Shown: positions 8,665-17,154 of the stretch, piece by piece
Numbering within the stretch: the stretch's first letter is position 1
How the letters are laid out: the number at the start of each line of letters is the position of its first letter
Assembly (NCBI GenBank): GCA_016784545.1
Contig: JADHUM010000017.1
Location: 1 to 58,828 of the forward strand
Direction of reading: 5' to 3'
DNA from: Candidatus Neomarinimicrobiota bacterium
GTDB lineage: Bacteria > Fidelibacterota > UBA8477 > JABMPR01
Length of the DNA stretch: 58,828 bases
Made by a program: the position numbers and the translations under genes
Notes under the pieces: model-generated
Seen by the model: only the letters and a program-made list of their open reading frames with translations
What the model was told of the DNA's origin: nothing
Database searches by the model: none

Positions 8665-10413
8665 GTGGCATTTGAAGATGAGCAGAGCATGCTAAAAACT
8701 GGAAAACCTTTGATAGGTAGGGAGGAGCATTACTCCAGCGATGATGGAGATCGTTGGATATCCGCAACCAAATGGCCCCTGCAAGATGCCAACGGAGAGG
8801 TTTTCGGTACGGTTGGAATCTCACGGGATATTACTGATATATCAAAGACGCGGATAGAATATGAAAAGCAATCCAGGTTTCTGGAAGATGTTATTGGTTC
8901 CCTGCAACACCCCTTTCTGGTTATTGACGCCAACGACTATTCCCTAATACTCGCTAATCCAGCCGCTCGTGACTCCCAATTCAGCTCAGCCTCGAGTTGT
9001 TATGCACTGAGTCATGGTCGTGATATACCTTGTGATTCTAAGGAGCATTCCTGTCCGCTAGCTATTACCAAGAATACAAAGCAACCTGCCGTTGTGGAAC
9101 ATATTCATCTCGACCCTCATGGGAATCCCACCCATTACGAAGTTCATAGTTATCCAATATTTGATGAAGGTGGCGAAGTCAGTCAGGTTATTGAATATTC
9201 ACTGGATATAAATGAGCGGAAACATATTGAGGAGAAGCTGAGAAGAGAGTATCAATTGCAAGCAGTCCTGTTCCAGATCGCAAGTGCCGGGCAATTATCC
9301 AAATCCCTTGACGACCTGTGTCAAAGTATACACTCATATCTAGGTGAAGTACTGGATACAAAAAATTTCTATATCGCTGTCACTGATTCAGAGCACGAAA
9401 AGTTGTCATTCCCAGTTTTTATTGATGAGTTTGACGATAATCCTGGGACCGTATTATTTGGGAAAGGGATGACAGAATACGTGATAAATAGTAAAAAATC
9501 ATTGATGGCTGATGCAGGTGATATGGTCAGAATGGACAAAAAAGGAGACATAATTCTAACGGGAACCCCTTCTAAAATCTGGCTGGGTACTCCCATGATA
9601 ATTGGGGCTAGATGTGTAGGAGTCATTGTCGTTCAAAGTTATGACGATGAGGATCATTTTGATGAGAGTCACCTCAGTCTGCTGGAATTTGTTTCATCCC
9701 AGATAGCGACTTCCCTTGTTGCAAAACAGGCTGATGATAAACTTGCTGTCTCTGAGCGATTAAAAGAATTATTGCTGGATATTATTACCCATGATCTTAG
9801 AAATCCCATAGGGAGTATCTATAATTTCTCCGAATTAGCCCGCGTACAATTTCCTGATAATATTTTGATTGAACATATTCATATGGGGAGCACACGGCTT
9901 CTACAGGTACTGGAGAACACAACCTTATTGAGTCAGACAGTCGTAGGGGAAACGATCCCACTTGAAGTGTTGAATTTACATGACATGCTAAAAGAAACAA
10001 TTGATGAGTTCTCAGGGCTCCTCAAAGAAGCAAATATGACCCTGGAATTGAACTGTCCTGCCAATCTTGAAATTCATGCAAATCCCATATTGAGTGAAGT
10101 TTTTAAAAACTATATTAGCAATGCCATCAAATACGCCAGTATGGGAAAAAGAATAATTGTTCAAGCCTGGGAAGAAGCTGGTGTTCAGATTAGTGTGGAT
10201 GATTTTGGAATAACGATCTCTGAGCAGGAGAGGGGTCTCGTCTTTGAGCGTAATATCCAACTCGCCAAAGAAAAGAAGGTGGGGCGGGGGCTGGGATTGG
10301 CCATTGTAAAACGCATTGCTCAGGCCCATAATGCAAGGGTCTGGGTTGAACCAAACACAACAAGAGGAAATCGGTTCCGCTTGCATATGCCTCAATCAAT
10401 GAACCAGAGCTGA
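8665..10413 (+). CDS. C-terminal part of an interrupted PAS-GAF sensor histidine kinase
   Basis: The frame is open from 8584; GTG 8665 is merely the first usable start. In order come the end of a PAS domain, a second PAS with clustered cysteines and histidines (SSCYALSHG, then PC, HSCPL), a GAF domain at about 190-360, a histidine phosphoacceptor helix (IITHDLRNPIG) and an ATPase with NYISNAIKYA and GRGLGLAIVKR. The usual DxGxG box reads DDFGITIS, so its second glycine is threonine, which may weaken ATP binding. Unless the amber codon is suppressed or translation restarts, this part is not made or lacks its sensor. A decaying gene is the likeliest reading. Confidence 0.65.
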   Translation: MAFEDEQSMLKTGKPLIGREEHYSSDDGDRWISATKWPLQDANGEVFGTVGISRDITDISKTRIEYEKQSRFLEDVIGSLQHPFLVIDANDYSLILANPAARDSQFSSASSCYALSHGRDIPCDSKEHSCPLAITKNTKQPAVVEHIHLDPHGNPTHYEVHSYPIFDEGGEVSQVIEYSLDINERKHIEEKLRREYQLQAVLFQIASAGQLSKSLDDLCQSIHSYLGEVLDTKNFYIAVTDSEHEKLSFPVFIDEFDDNPGTVLFGKGMTEYVINSKKSLMADAGDMVRMDKKGDIILTGTPSKIWLGTPMIIGARCVGVIVVQSYDDEDHFDESHLSLLEFVSSQIATSLVAKQADDKLAVSERLKELLLDIITHDLRNPIGSIYNFSELARVQFPDNILIEHIHMGSTRLLQVLENTTLLSQTVVGETIPLEVLNLHDMLKETIDEFSGLLKEANMTLELNCPANLEIHANPILSEVFKNYISNAIKYASMGKRIIVQAWEEAGVQISVDDFGITISEQERGLVFERNIQLAKEKKVGRGLGLAIVKRIAQAHNARVWVEPNTTRGNRFRLHMPQSMNQS

Positions 10414-10521
10414 TATCAAACGTGGATGGCAAAAAGAGTTAATTATTTGTGGGGAGTAAATCCAATTAAAGGAAAAAATATATTAAAAGCATCCCTGAGG
10501 GAGTTCTTAGGAACTTCTGAG

Positions 10522-12654
10522 ATGAGATATTTTCAAAATCCACGGCTTCCTCAATCATTTATCGTTACCGTAGCAGTACTCCTATCACTTTCTGGAATGG
10601 GAAAGGTTTTGGCAGCTGATCCAGACCGCACCCTTATCAATAAAGTCGATGAGCTCCAAAACATTCTGGAAGAAGTAAAAACCCGATTTCCCATTGACTC
10701 GTCAGGTGTTGAGGAGACTTTTGACTCCTTGATAGTTGTATTACAGGGGTACAAACCACATCTGGCATACATACAGTATTATCAGGGAATGTTTTATTTC
10801 AATCGTAGGAATCTGGAACAGGCAAAAATATTTCAGGCCAGCGCTTTGGGTTTGGCGCGGAAGTCAGGTAATGATCAACTCACTGCAAAAATATTTATTC
10901 AGCTGGGTGTCTTGGAAAGTGCCCAGGGCAATAATTCAGCTTCCATAAAAAATTACCTTGATGGCGTTGAAGCTGCGACCCGGGCAGGAGATCACCGCAC
11001 CATGGGAGCTTGCTATTCACTCCTGGGAAATATCCACAGAATCATGGGAGAATATGAAGAAGCAATTAATTATATCACCAAAGCTGAGACACACTATACC
11101 GAAATTGGTTTCAATGAAGGGGCAGCCTGGATTCAGTACTCATTGGCAAATATCTATAAAGATTTAGAGTTGCACGATGAAGCGCTGGATTATTTGTATA
11201 AAAGTCTGGATACGTATGAAAGGGAGGTCAAGGATAGCCTTGGAGTAGCCATCTGCCTGGATCAGATTGGGGACATATACTTTGGCCAAAAACTGTACGG
11301 AAAAGCACAGGAATTCGTTTTAAGATCTTACAAAATCCATTCCACCGCCAACAACTCACATGGACTTGCGATTACCCTGAAAAATTTGGGTAAAATCGAA
11401 TATGAGCTCAAAAATTTCCCCAAGGCCATTGACTATCTGGAACAATCCAGAGTGCTAAAGCAAAGTGGCAAGGATGTACTTGTGTTAACACAAATTTATG
11501 AATACATGGGTCGTTCATTATATGATATGGGACAACAGCAGGCCGGAATAGATACAGCAAAAACGGGATTGAAGCTGGCTACTGACTCTCAACAACGTCG
11601 TATGGAGAATAGATTATATGGGGTGTTAGCGGACATGTATCGTGAGCAGGGAGATCTCGAGAACGCCTATGATTACCTGGCCTTTCAGACCTCCTCAACC
11701 CAAAGGCTTGCTGATCGGCTGGCTTCAGTGAAAATAACTGGCATGAAAAACTTTCATGACCGGGAAGCGCGTCGCCAGGAGATTAATACGCTTCATTTCG
11801 AAAATCACCTCATAAAAGTTAAGCTGGATAAACAGCGAACCACACAGCTGCTATTAGCTGCAGTAATATTTTCTATCCTGGTTTTCTCATTTATACTCAT
11901 ATTTATGTATCTCTCAAAAAGAAAAACCTTACAGGTTGTGGATGCCCAACGCAATGAGCTTGAGCGTCTGGTCGCCACCAAGAATAAGTTCTTTTCCATC
12001 ATTTCTCACGATCTTCGATCACCTCTGGGTGGCACCATGCAACTTATGGAAACTGCTATAGAACTATTCCCAACCCTCTCCAGAGATAAAATTCTGGATC
12101 TGCTGACGACAATGAGCGACACGACTAGAAATACCTTCAGACTCCTGGAGAATTTATTGGTTTGGTCACGTTTTCAAACCGGGGTGATGCAGGTGAATAT
12201 GGTTGAGGAAAACCTGGGTAAATTAATACATCATGAACTATCACTGCACGAGAATCAGGCACGGGAGAAGAACATATCTCTCAGCAGCGCGATTGATGAT
12301 GATATTGTGGTTTTTGCAGATTCAGATATGGTGGGCACAATTTTACGAAACCTGATATCCAATGCCATCAAATTTACTCGCCCAGGGGGAGAGGTTAAAA
12401 TTTCAGCATCCAGAGCTGATTCTCATGTATTTGTGAGCGTCACAGATAACGGAATTGGCATCCCTGAAGCAGAACATGCAAATATTTTCACCCTGGAAAA
12501 CGAATTAAAACGGAATGGGACCAATGGAGAACCCAGCAGTGGTCTTGGATTAATTCTAGTCAAGGAATTTGTGGATGAACTAGGTGGCAGCATAACTGTA
12601 GAGAGTGTGCCCGATGAAGGGACAGCCTTTACTTTTTCACTAAAATCCAATTAG
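10522..12654 (+). CDS. TPR-repeat sensor histidine kinase
   Basis: A 710-residue kinase of the type common in Bacteroidota. A signal peptide ends near AAD (about residue 33), then seven or so tetratricopeptide repeats span about 70-410 in the periplasm. A coiled-coil linker is followed by one transmembrane segment (about 440-465) and a cytoplasmic kinase with H496 in SIISHDLRSPLGG, N-box NLISNAIKFT, DNGIGI and SGLGLILVKEF. I choose ATG 10522 because AGGA lies 9 bases upstream and the signal peptide follows at once; ATG 10426 would add 32 untypical residues. The TPRs probably bind a protein or peptide ligand (inference). No receiver adjoins it on this strand. Confidence 0.84.
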   Translation: MRYFQNPRLPQSFIVTVAVLLSLSGMGKVLAADPDRTLINKVDELQNILEEVKTRFPIDSSGVEETFDSLIVVLQGYKPHLAYIQYYQGMFYFNRRNLEQAKIFQASALGLARKSGNDQLTAKIFIQLGVLESAQGNNSASIKNYLDGVEAATRAGDHRTMGACYSLLGNIHRIMGEYEEAINYITKAETHYTEIGFNEGAAWIQYSLANIYKDLELHDEALDYLYKSLDTYEREVKDSLGVAICLDQIGDIYFGQKLYGKAQEFVLRSYKIHSTANNSHGLAITLKNLGKIEYELKNFPKAIDYLEQSRVLKQSGKDVLVLTQIYEYMGRSLYDMGQQQAGIDTAKTGLKLATDSQQRRMENRLYGVLADMYREQGDLENAYDYLAFQTSSTQRLADRLASVKITGMKNFHDREARRQEINTLHFENHLIKVKLDKQRTTQLLLAAVIFSILVFSFILIFMYLSKRKTLQVVDAQRNELERLVATKNKFFSIISHDLRSPLGGTMQLMETAIELFPTLSRDKILDLLTTMSDTTRNTFRLLENLLVWSRFQTGVMQVNMVEENLGKLIHHELSLHENQAREKNISLSSAIDDDIVVFADSDMVGTILRNLISNAIKFTRPGGEVKISASRADSHVFVSVTDNGIGIPEAEHANIFTLENELKRNGTNGEPSSGLGLILVKEFVDELGGSITVESVPDEGTAFTFSLKSN

Positions 12655-12798
12655 CAAGACTCAGCTTTCACCAGCGATTCCAATCCTCCCAATAAATAGT
12701 TTCCTAAATTTCCATGAATAAATGGGTTTATAGAATCTCATTGTATAGATGTAGAAATGTCAGAATAGGGGGGTAATGATGTGGAGCTGCTGGAAACC

Positions 12799-13557
12799 CT
12801 AATGTGAAATCATCAAGATTCCATTATTGTTGTCATGGGAGTCTTTTAAGAGGGAGAGGGAAAGCAGACAATTCAAGTTTTTCCCATTGTGATGTATAAA
12901 TTCTATTTCCAGCTGACAGCGTTTCCCCCGGGCAATATTATCTTTGATAAAAATAAGATCTTCCTTATGGTACAGGTAATCCAGAATACTTTTACCGATA
13001 ACCTCATCATGGGGATACCCCAGTTCCCACTCAGCGGCTTGATTGTACTCAACAATTCTGTCCTCACGATTCAAGCTAATGATGAGGACAAAGGAGCTGT
13101 TAATGATGCTTCGAGCATCCTCCAAAGCGCGGGCCAACTTTAATTTTTGGTCCTGTCGGTAGGTGGCAGTTTCTACCACCAAATTTAAATCGCGATCATT
13201 GAAGGGTTTTAACAGATATCCAAAGGGTTTCGTTATTTTCGCACGCTGGAATACGGCATCATCTTCTTGAGCTGTGAGATAGACAATGGGAACATCTGTA
13301 AAGGAGAGGATCTTGTTGGCAGTCACTATCCCGTCATCATCATTGTCCAGGAGAATATCCATGAGGATGAGATCTGGATGAAGTTCCTTGGCCAGTTGAA
13401 TGGCCATGGATTCATTGGTTGCATGCCCAACTACCTCATATCCAAGATAGCCCAATTTAAAACTGATAAATTTTGCCATTTGTGGATCATCTTCTACAAT
13501 CAAAATCCGTGTAGGTATTTCTTTTTCAATTATAAGTGCGCTGGAGACGTTGGACAT
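12799..13557 (-). CDS. Response regulator with receiver and PAS domains
   Basis: A 252-residue cytoplasmic protein. Receiver at about 16-130: E22/D23/D24, phosphoacceptor D67 (LILMDILLD), T95 and K117 (YLLKPF). A PAS domain follows at about 145-250 (VEYNQAAEWELGYP, IGKSILDYLYHKED). It ends there, without kinase, cyclase or DNA-binding output, so it may be a signalling adaptor or the shortened front of a larger hybrid family. A GAAAG ribosome site precedes the start. It converges on the TPR kinase and diverges from the lipoprotein gene at 13958 across a hairpin-rich spacer. Confidence 0.8.
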   Translation of the reverse strand: MSNVSSALIIEKEIPTRILIVEDDPQMAKFISFKLGYLGYEVVGHATNESMAIQLAKELHPDLILMDILLDNDDDGIVTANKILSFTDVPIVYLTAQEDDAVFQRAKITKPFGYLLKPFNDRDLNLVVETATYRQDQKLKLARALEDARSIINSSFVLIISLNREDRIVEYNQAAEWELGYPHDEVIGKSILDYLYHKEDLIFIKDNIARGKRCQLEIEFIHHNGKNLNCLLSLSLLKDSHDNNNGILMISH

Positions 13558-13620
13558 GAATAACTTTCAATATTTATAGTGACTTCGCTATCAATATAGT
13601 CAGCTAGCAGAACTATACAA

Positions 13621-13859
13621 TCCACCCTTTTCAATGGTGGAATAATTCCTCTCTGTGATTTGCTTGGAAAATATTTCCAAGCAGCCCAGCTCGACCTCAC
13701 AACAGAGTTGCCACCAAGGGCCTGCCACTCATTTATTTTTCAATTAGGTGTGATTAACTACTTCTCCTCAAGTTTCTAATCCCTGGAGTAGAAATGGTAT
13801 TGACAAGGGTCTCTAGGGGAATAATCCCCTGGCCTAATCCAAAGATGCCATCTCTTTGG
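13621..13859. repeat. Hairpin-rich intergenic region between divergent genes
   Basis: This covers most of the 400-base gap 13558-13957, where no gene is seen. Four separate inverted repeats lie in a row: TCCACC/GGTGGA (13621-13641), TGCTTGGAAA-ATA-TTTCCAAGCA (13661-13683), AGGGGA-ATAA-TCCCCT (13815-13830) and CCAAAGA/TCTTTGG (13839-13859, followed by GGGGG and a T-rich run). TTGACA at 13800-13805 may be part of a promoter. Regulatory RNA or stacked operators are possible. Confidence 0.4.
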
Positions 13860-13957
13860 GGGACTTTTATTCACACAACTAGGGATAGCCTTACGTTTCA
13901 AATTGATGTGATCCTTAACCTGGGAGTGTCAAGGAAATCACCAACAAGGAGCCCGAC

Positions 13958-14353
13958 ATGAAAAATTTAAACATCATCGCTATCATTTTAATCGCACTGG
14001 TTTTAAGCAATTGTGAAAACCCTCGCTACGTGGATGCAGGCGTGATCTGGACCGATGATTCTTATTTTTCAGAAGAAGGTGATTGGTATCTGGCTATTTC
14101 TGATGGATGCTATTCAAATTGCGAAGGTGCGACAATAGAAGTTCTCGATCAATTTCCAATCGAAGTTAACAAAAAAACCACTCAGAAATTCGTCCTGGGA
14201 TCTGGTGCTGAAGGCAATCTCACTGCTTTTGTATATCTGGATACCAATGAAAATGGCACCTATGATGATGGTTATGACAAGTTGACGGGCTATAAATTTA
14301 ACTATGCCACGAACAACGAAACAACTTCCATAGCTGTATCAGCCTATTTCTAA
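13958..14353 (+). CDS. Small predicted lipoprotein with an acidic Ca-binding-like loop
   Basis: A 131-residue exported protein of unknown function. A hydrophobic signal segment (3-17) ends in VLSNC, a lipobox-like site with an unusual Asn before Cys19. The mature part has a cysteine pair (DGCYSNC) and a DTNENGTYDDGYD loop that resembles calcium-binding loops of dockerin or thrombospondin type-3 repeats. ACAAGGAG lies just before the start. A strong terminator follows at 14384, so it is probably a one-gene transcript. Not recognised as a named family. Confidence 0.7.
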   Translation: MKNLNIIAIILIALVLSNCENPRYVDAGVIWTDDSYFSEEGDWYLAISDGCYSNCEGATIEVLDQFPIEVNKKTTQKFVLGSGAEGNLTAFVYLDTNENGTYDDGYDKLTGYKFNYATNNETTSIAVSAYF

Positions 14354-14383
14354 AACTCCTTAATAAGACGCAATAAACAACAG

Positions 14384-14415
14384 GAGGCTGTCCCAAAAGG
14401 GCGGTCTCTTTTTTT
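14384..14415 (+). terminator. Rho-independent terminator
   Basis: GAGGCTGTCC pairs with GGGCGGTCTC (about ten pairs, some G-U), the loop is CAAAA, and a run of seven T follows. It lies 30 bases after the lipoprotein stop codon. Confidence 0.75.
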
Positions 14416-14504
14416 GGTGTAGGGGAGTTGGGGTAAAGGGTATATGGGAATAAGGGAATAAGGGAAATAGGGTATACGGGGTATATGGGTATTAGGGTAG
14501 GAGG
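14416..14504 (+). repeat. G-rich octamer array (possible G-quadruplex)
   Basis: Eleven runs of three or four G are spaced by four or five A/T-rich bases, giving units such as GGGTATAT, GGGAATAA and GGGTATTA with a period near eight. This exceeds the usual four-tract quadruplex rule nearly threefold. A short relative (GGGGTATAGGGTATAGAGGGG) lies at 45428-45448. It follows the terminator directly. The remaining gap to 14839 holds one ACGAA element and no gene. Confidence 0.65.
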
Positions 14505-14707
14505 CGGATTTTTGCATACATGACTGTTATTGACATAATCGTGAATGAAGCGATTAACACCCTTAAAAGTTAAATTTAAAGATTTGGTCATTGAGCATGC
14601 GGACATGGGCAAAGCGTTAATTTGTTCTACTCTCACAACGAATCTATCTACACCCGATGGGTTTCGATAGACAAGTCTGACGAAGATCACGAAGCTGCAC
14701 AGGGCCA

Positions 14708-14738
14708 TTCGTTCTGTTCGTTTACTTCGTTGTAAAAA
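14708..14738 (-). repeat. ACGAA 9-base periodic element
   Basis: On the minus strand it reads TTTTTACAACGAA, then two more ACGAA words at nine-base intervals. It matches 163-190 and 44284-44314 in pattern and orientation-independent placement outside genes. Confidence 0.45.
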
Positions 14739-14839
14739 TGGGTGTTAAGCTGTTTGCTTGGGTGGTTCATTCTTGGACCAGACCTATGTTGGAGGTTAGT
14801 TTAGGGGACAATTGATTCCCTGAATTAAGCGAGGCTCCC

Positions 14840-15730
14840 ATGAAAAAAATAATATTTCTCCTGGTAATATTTCTGATGGCCAGTCTATCCATGTGCAAGT
14901 CCACTGAGTGGACACAAGTTTCTGCTGGGCAGCTTACCATAATTACTAGTTCACATACTTCTTTCCCGCATCCTCTGAGAGCTGACGGCCATGATTACAA
15001 TGATACCCACTTTGGTTTTGAAGAACATTATAATGATTCCTCCGTGGCTATTTTTGTACCAGACAGTTACCGTAAAACAGATGCTGTGGATCTGGTATTC
15101 TATTTTCATGGCTGGGGGAATAGTATTCAGGAATCAATAGAAAAATTTAACCTGCTGGACCAATTTTCCGCCAGCAACGCAAATGCGATATTCGTCTTCC
15201 CTGAAGGTCCCAAGGATGCTTCCGACTCTTTCGGTGGCAAGTTGGAGGAGCCCCTCATTTTTAAGGCTTTGGTTGAAGATGTACTGGCTTTTCTCAGCCA
15301 CGAAAAAAAGATAGATAAAGCCGTGCCTGGAAAAATCATTCTATCCGGCCATAGCGGCGCTTATCGCGTTATTTCATTCGTCCTAAACCGGGGAGGGTTA
15401 ACTGATCATATATCAGAAGTCTATCTATTTGATGCGCTCTATGGTCAGGTGGAAAATTATACCCATTGGCTTGAAAACGATAAGGGTAGAATGATCAATA
15501 TTACCACACCAAATGGGGGGACGAGCCGAAACAGCGCAGAATTGATTGAAGATTTGACAGACTGGGGAATTCCCAATCAAAGGTTTGATAAAAATGATGT
15601 CTCTGAAGCGGACTTGAAGACTTCAAAAATTGTTACCGTATTTACCACGCTTGGACACAGCGAGGTGATCGATCCATTCTTTAAGCTGGCGTTGTTGTCC
15701 AGCGATCTCCTCAAGGTGGAGAAGAATTAA
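14840..15730 (+). CDS. Exported alpha/beta-hydrolase (esterase-like)
   Basis: A 296-residue protein with an N-terminal signal segment ending near SMC (Cys19), so possibly a lipoprotein although the lipobox is imperfect. The hydrolase fold shows the oxyanion strand FYFHGWGN (90-94), the nucleophile elbow SGHSG with S172, a likely acid D198 in YLFDALYG and a histidine in TLGHSEV near 275, in catalytic order. The substrate is unknown; the feruloyl-esterase/polyhydroxybutyrate-depolymerase branch is one possibility. It stands alone between repeat-rich DNA and a receiver gene. Confidence 0.75.
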   Translation: MKKIIFLLVIFLMASLSMCKSTEWTQVSAGQLTIITSSHTSFPHPLRADGHDYNDTHFGFEEHYNDSSVAIFVPDSYRKTDAVDLVFYFHGWGNSIQESIEKFNLLDQFSASNANAIFVFPEGPKDASDSFGGKLEEPLIFKALVEDVLAFLSHEKKIDKAVPGKIILSGHSGAYRVISFVLNRGGLTDHISEVYLFDALYGQVENYTHWLENDKGRMINITTPNGGTSRNSAELIEDLTDWGIPNQRFDKNDVSEADLKTSKIVTVFTTLGHSEVIDPFFKLALLSSDLLKVEKN

Positions 15731-15993
15731 GATTTTCCAATCTTGGGGATACTGAAGCCTGGTACGCTCCGAATTACAATCCAACAAACTGTGCTATAAA
15801 TCCTACAATCCAGCAGGAATTGTAAATAATTGTTGACATATGTGGTTTACACAATTTTTGTAGAAGTTTATGTAAGTGTAAAAATAACAGCGATATAAGT
15901 AGATCAATTTAGAATGGCTCAATCTTTGAACTGTAAGAGGTGGTAAATTTATGCTTTATGCAGTTTTCGTGGGGAAAATGGAATAGGTGAATT

Positions 15994-16368
15994 ATGTCGA
16001 ACATATTGGTTATAGAAGATGAAGAATCCATGGGTGAATTCATGGTAACAATGCTCGAATTGGAGGGTTATAAAGTTGATCTGGCCCCAGATGGAATTGA
16101 GGGCATAAATCTTTATAACAAAGAGCACCATGACCTTGTGATTACAGATATGATTATGCCCCGCAAGGAAGGCTTTGAAGTATGCATGGAACTCTTGAAG
16201 TACCACCCTGCTCCAGAAATAATTGCCATGTCAGCAGGCTTCCCGGAGTATCTAAAATTTGTCTCAGCCCTGGGTGTCAAGTACACGTTTGAAAAGCCAT
16301 TTGATGTTCCAGAATTTTTAAGATCAGTAAGTAAGGCACTCAGCAAGGGTAATCGTAACTTTAACTGA
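15994..16368 (+). CDS. Single-domain response regulator
   Basis: A 124-residue CheY-like receiver with acidic E8/D9/E10, phosphoacceptor D52 (LVITDMIMP), S80 in IIAMSAGF and K101 (FEKPF). Serine rather than threonine at the switch position is common. No kinase adjoins it. The 263-base upstream gap holds TTGACA at 15833-15838 and an inverted repeat TTACAAT...ATTGTAA (about 15773-15825) that could end the esterase transcript. It converges with the TonB-domain gene. Confidence 0.85.
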   Translation: MSNILVIEDEESMGEFMVTMLELEGYKVDLAPDGIEGINLYNKEHHDLVITDMIMPRKEGFEVCMELLKYHPAPEIIAMSAGFPEYLKFVSALGVKYTFEKPFDVPEFLRSVSKALSKGNRNFN

Positions 16369-16454
16369 TAGCCCCTTCGCAAATTCAGTACCCGCTTTAT
16401 CAACTAACATATTGACGCTGTACCCAATTGGGGGTGCCTGGAATTCATTATTTT

Positions 16455-16500
16455 GAGAGATAGTCAGGACAAAACAGGCTATTTATCCTGACTACCTCTC
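16455..16500. terminator. Bidirectional terminator-like hairpin
   Basis: GAGAGATAGTCAGGA pairs with TCCTGACTACCTCTC (one mismatch), loop of 16 bases, between convergent genes ending at 16368 and 16516. There is no long T run, so termination strength is uncertain. Confidence 0.5.
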
Positions 16501-16515
16501 AGAGAGGTACGTGAT

Positions 16516-16878
16516 CTAATCGATGCAGAATTTGAAGGGGATCTGGAACAGAACGGAATAGTTCTCATTGTTGCGGGTGGCTGGAATCCACTCGGTGCGT
16601 GTAACTGCAGCCATGGCAGCTTCATCAAGTAAATAGCCTCCACTTTGAATAATCTGGATGTTGGAAACATTTCCAAATTCATCTACCATAAACCTCAGGG
16701 TAACATTTCCTTCCAGACCCAGCTCCATTGCGAGTTCAGGATAAATAACATGTTTACACACTGCTGGGATGCCACCCACAGGTTGGGGCTTTGTAAGTAC
16801 ATCGGCCTCCATGGGATTGGCATTCAAAACAAGTGCTGCAGCCAAAATAATAAGACCTGATTTCATCAATGTTGTCAT
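16516..16878 (-). CDS. TonB C-terminal-domain (energy-transducer-like) protein
   Basis: A 120-residue exported protein. A signal peptide (to about LNANP) is followed almost directly by a TonB C-terminal domain: YPELAMELGLEGNVTLRF, then FGNVSNIQIIQSGG and the AAVTRTEWIPA segment. It lacks the proline-rich spanner, and the signal segment looks cleavable, so it is not a classical TonB anchored in the inner membrane. I choose ATG 16878, because AAGGAGA lies at the right distance; the upstream ATG at 16893 contains that ribosome site. There are no ExbB/ExbD neighbours. A periplasmic helper or orphan transducer role is inference. Confidence 0.75.
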   Translation of the reverse strand: MTTLMKSGLIILAAALVLNANPMEADVLTKPQPVGGIPAVCKHVIYPELAMELGLEGNVTLRFMVDEFGNVSNIQIIQSGGYLLDEAAMAAVTRTEWIPATRNNENYSVLFQIPFKFCID

Positions 16879-17017
16879 GATGGTCTCCTTCATCGGCGAA
16901 TTTTGTTAAAGAACTCTTGTCACTTCTCTACATTGTCAATCCCCATGCCATTATTTGAAGAAAGCAACTGTAACTGCGTGTTATTTATTGTATTAAATGG
17001 TGTATACTGAAAGGGAT

Positions 17018-17106
17018 TAATTGATAATAGACAGCCAATATGTTATTGTGCTGATATAGATCCATATACAAATGATATGGCCTAAGCTATTGGTTTTAAT
17101 CAATTA
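17018..17106. repeat. Nested inverted repeats between minus-strand genes
   Basis: Outer arms TAATTGAT...ATCAATTA and CCAATA...TATTGG enclose an inner CCATAT/ATATGG hairpin (17062-17080). It lies downstream of the transporter gene and upstream of the TonB-domain gene, and could act as a terminator or leader structure. Confidence 0.35.
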
Positions 17107-17154
17107 CTGCTTTTGTAAAGTCTCATCCCTGAGAGATAAGCCGGTTCACCTAGA

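Noticed and set aside
14298-14708. 136-codon minus-strand frame across the G-tract array
   Set aside because: Most of its residues are translated from the octamer repeat and it overlaps the end of the lipoprotein gene.
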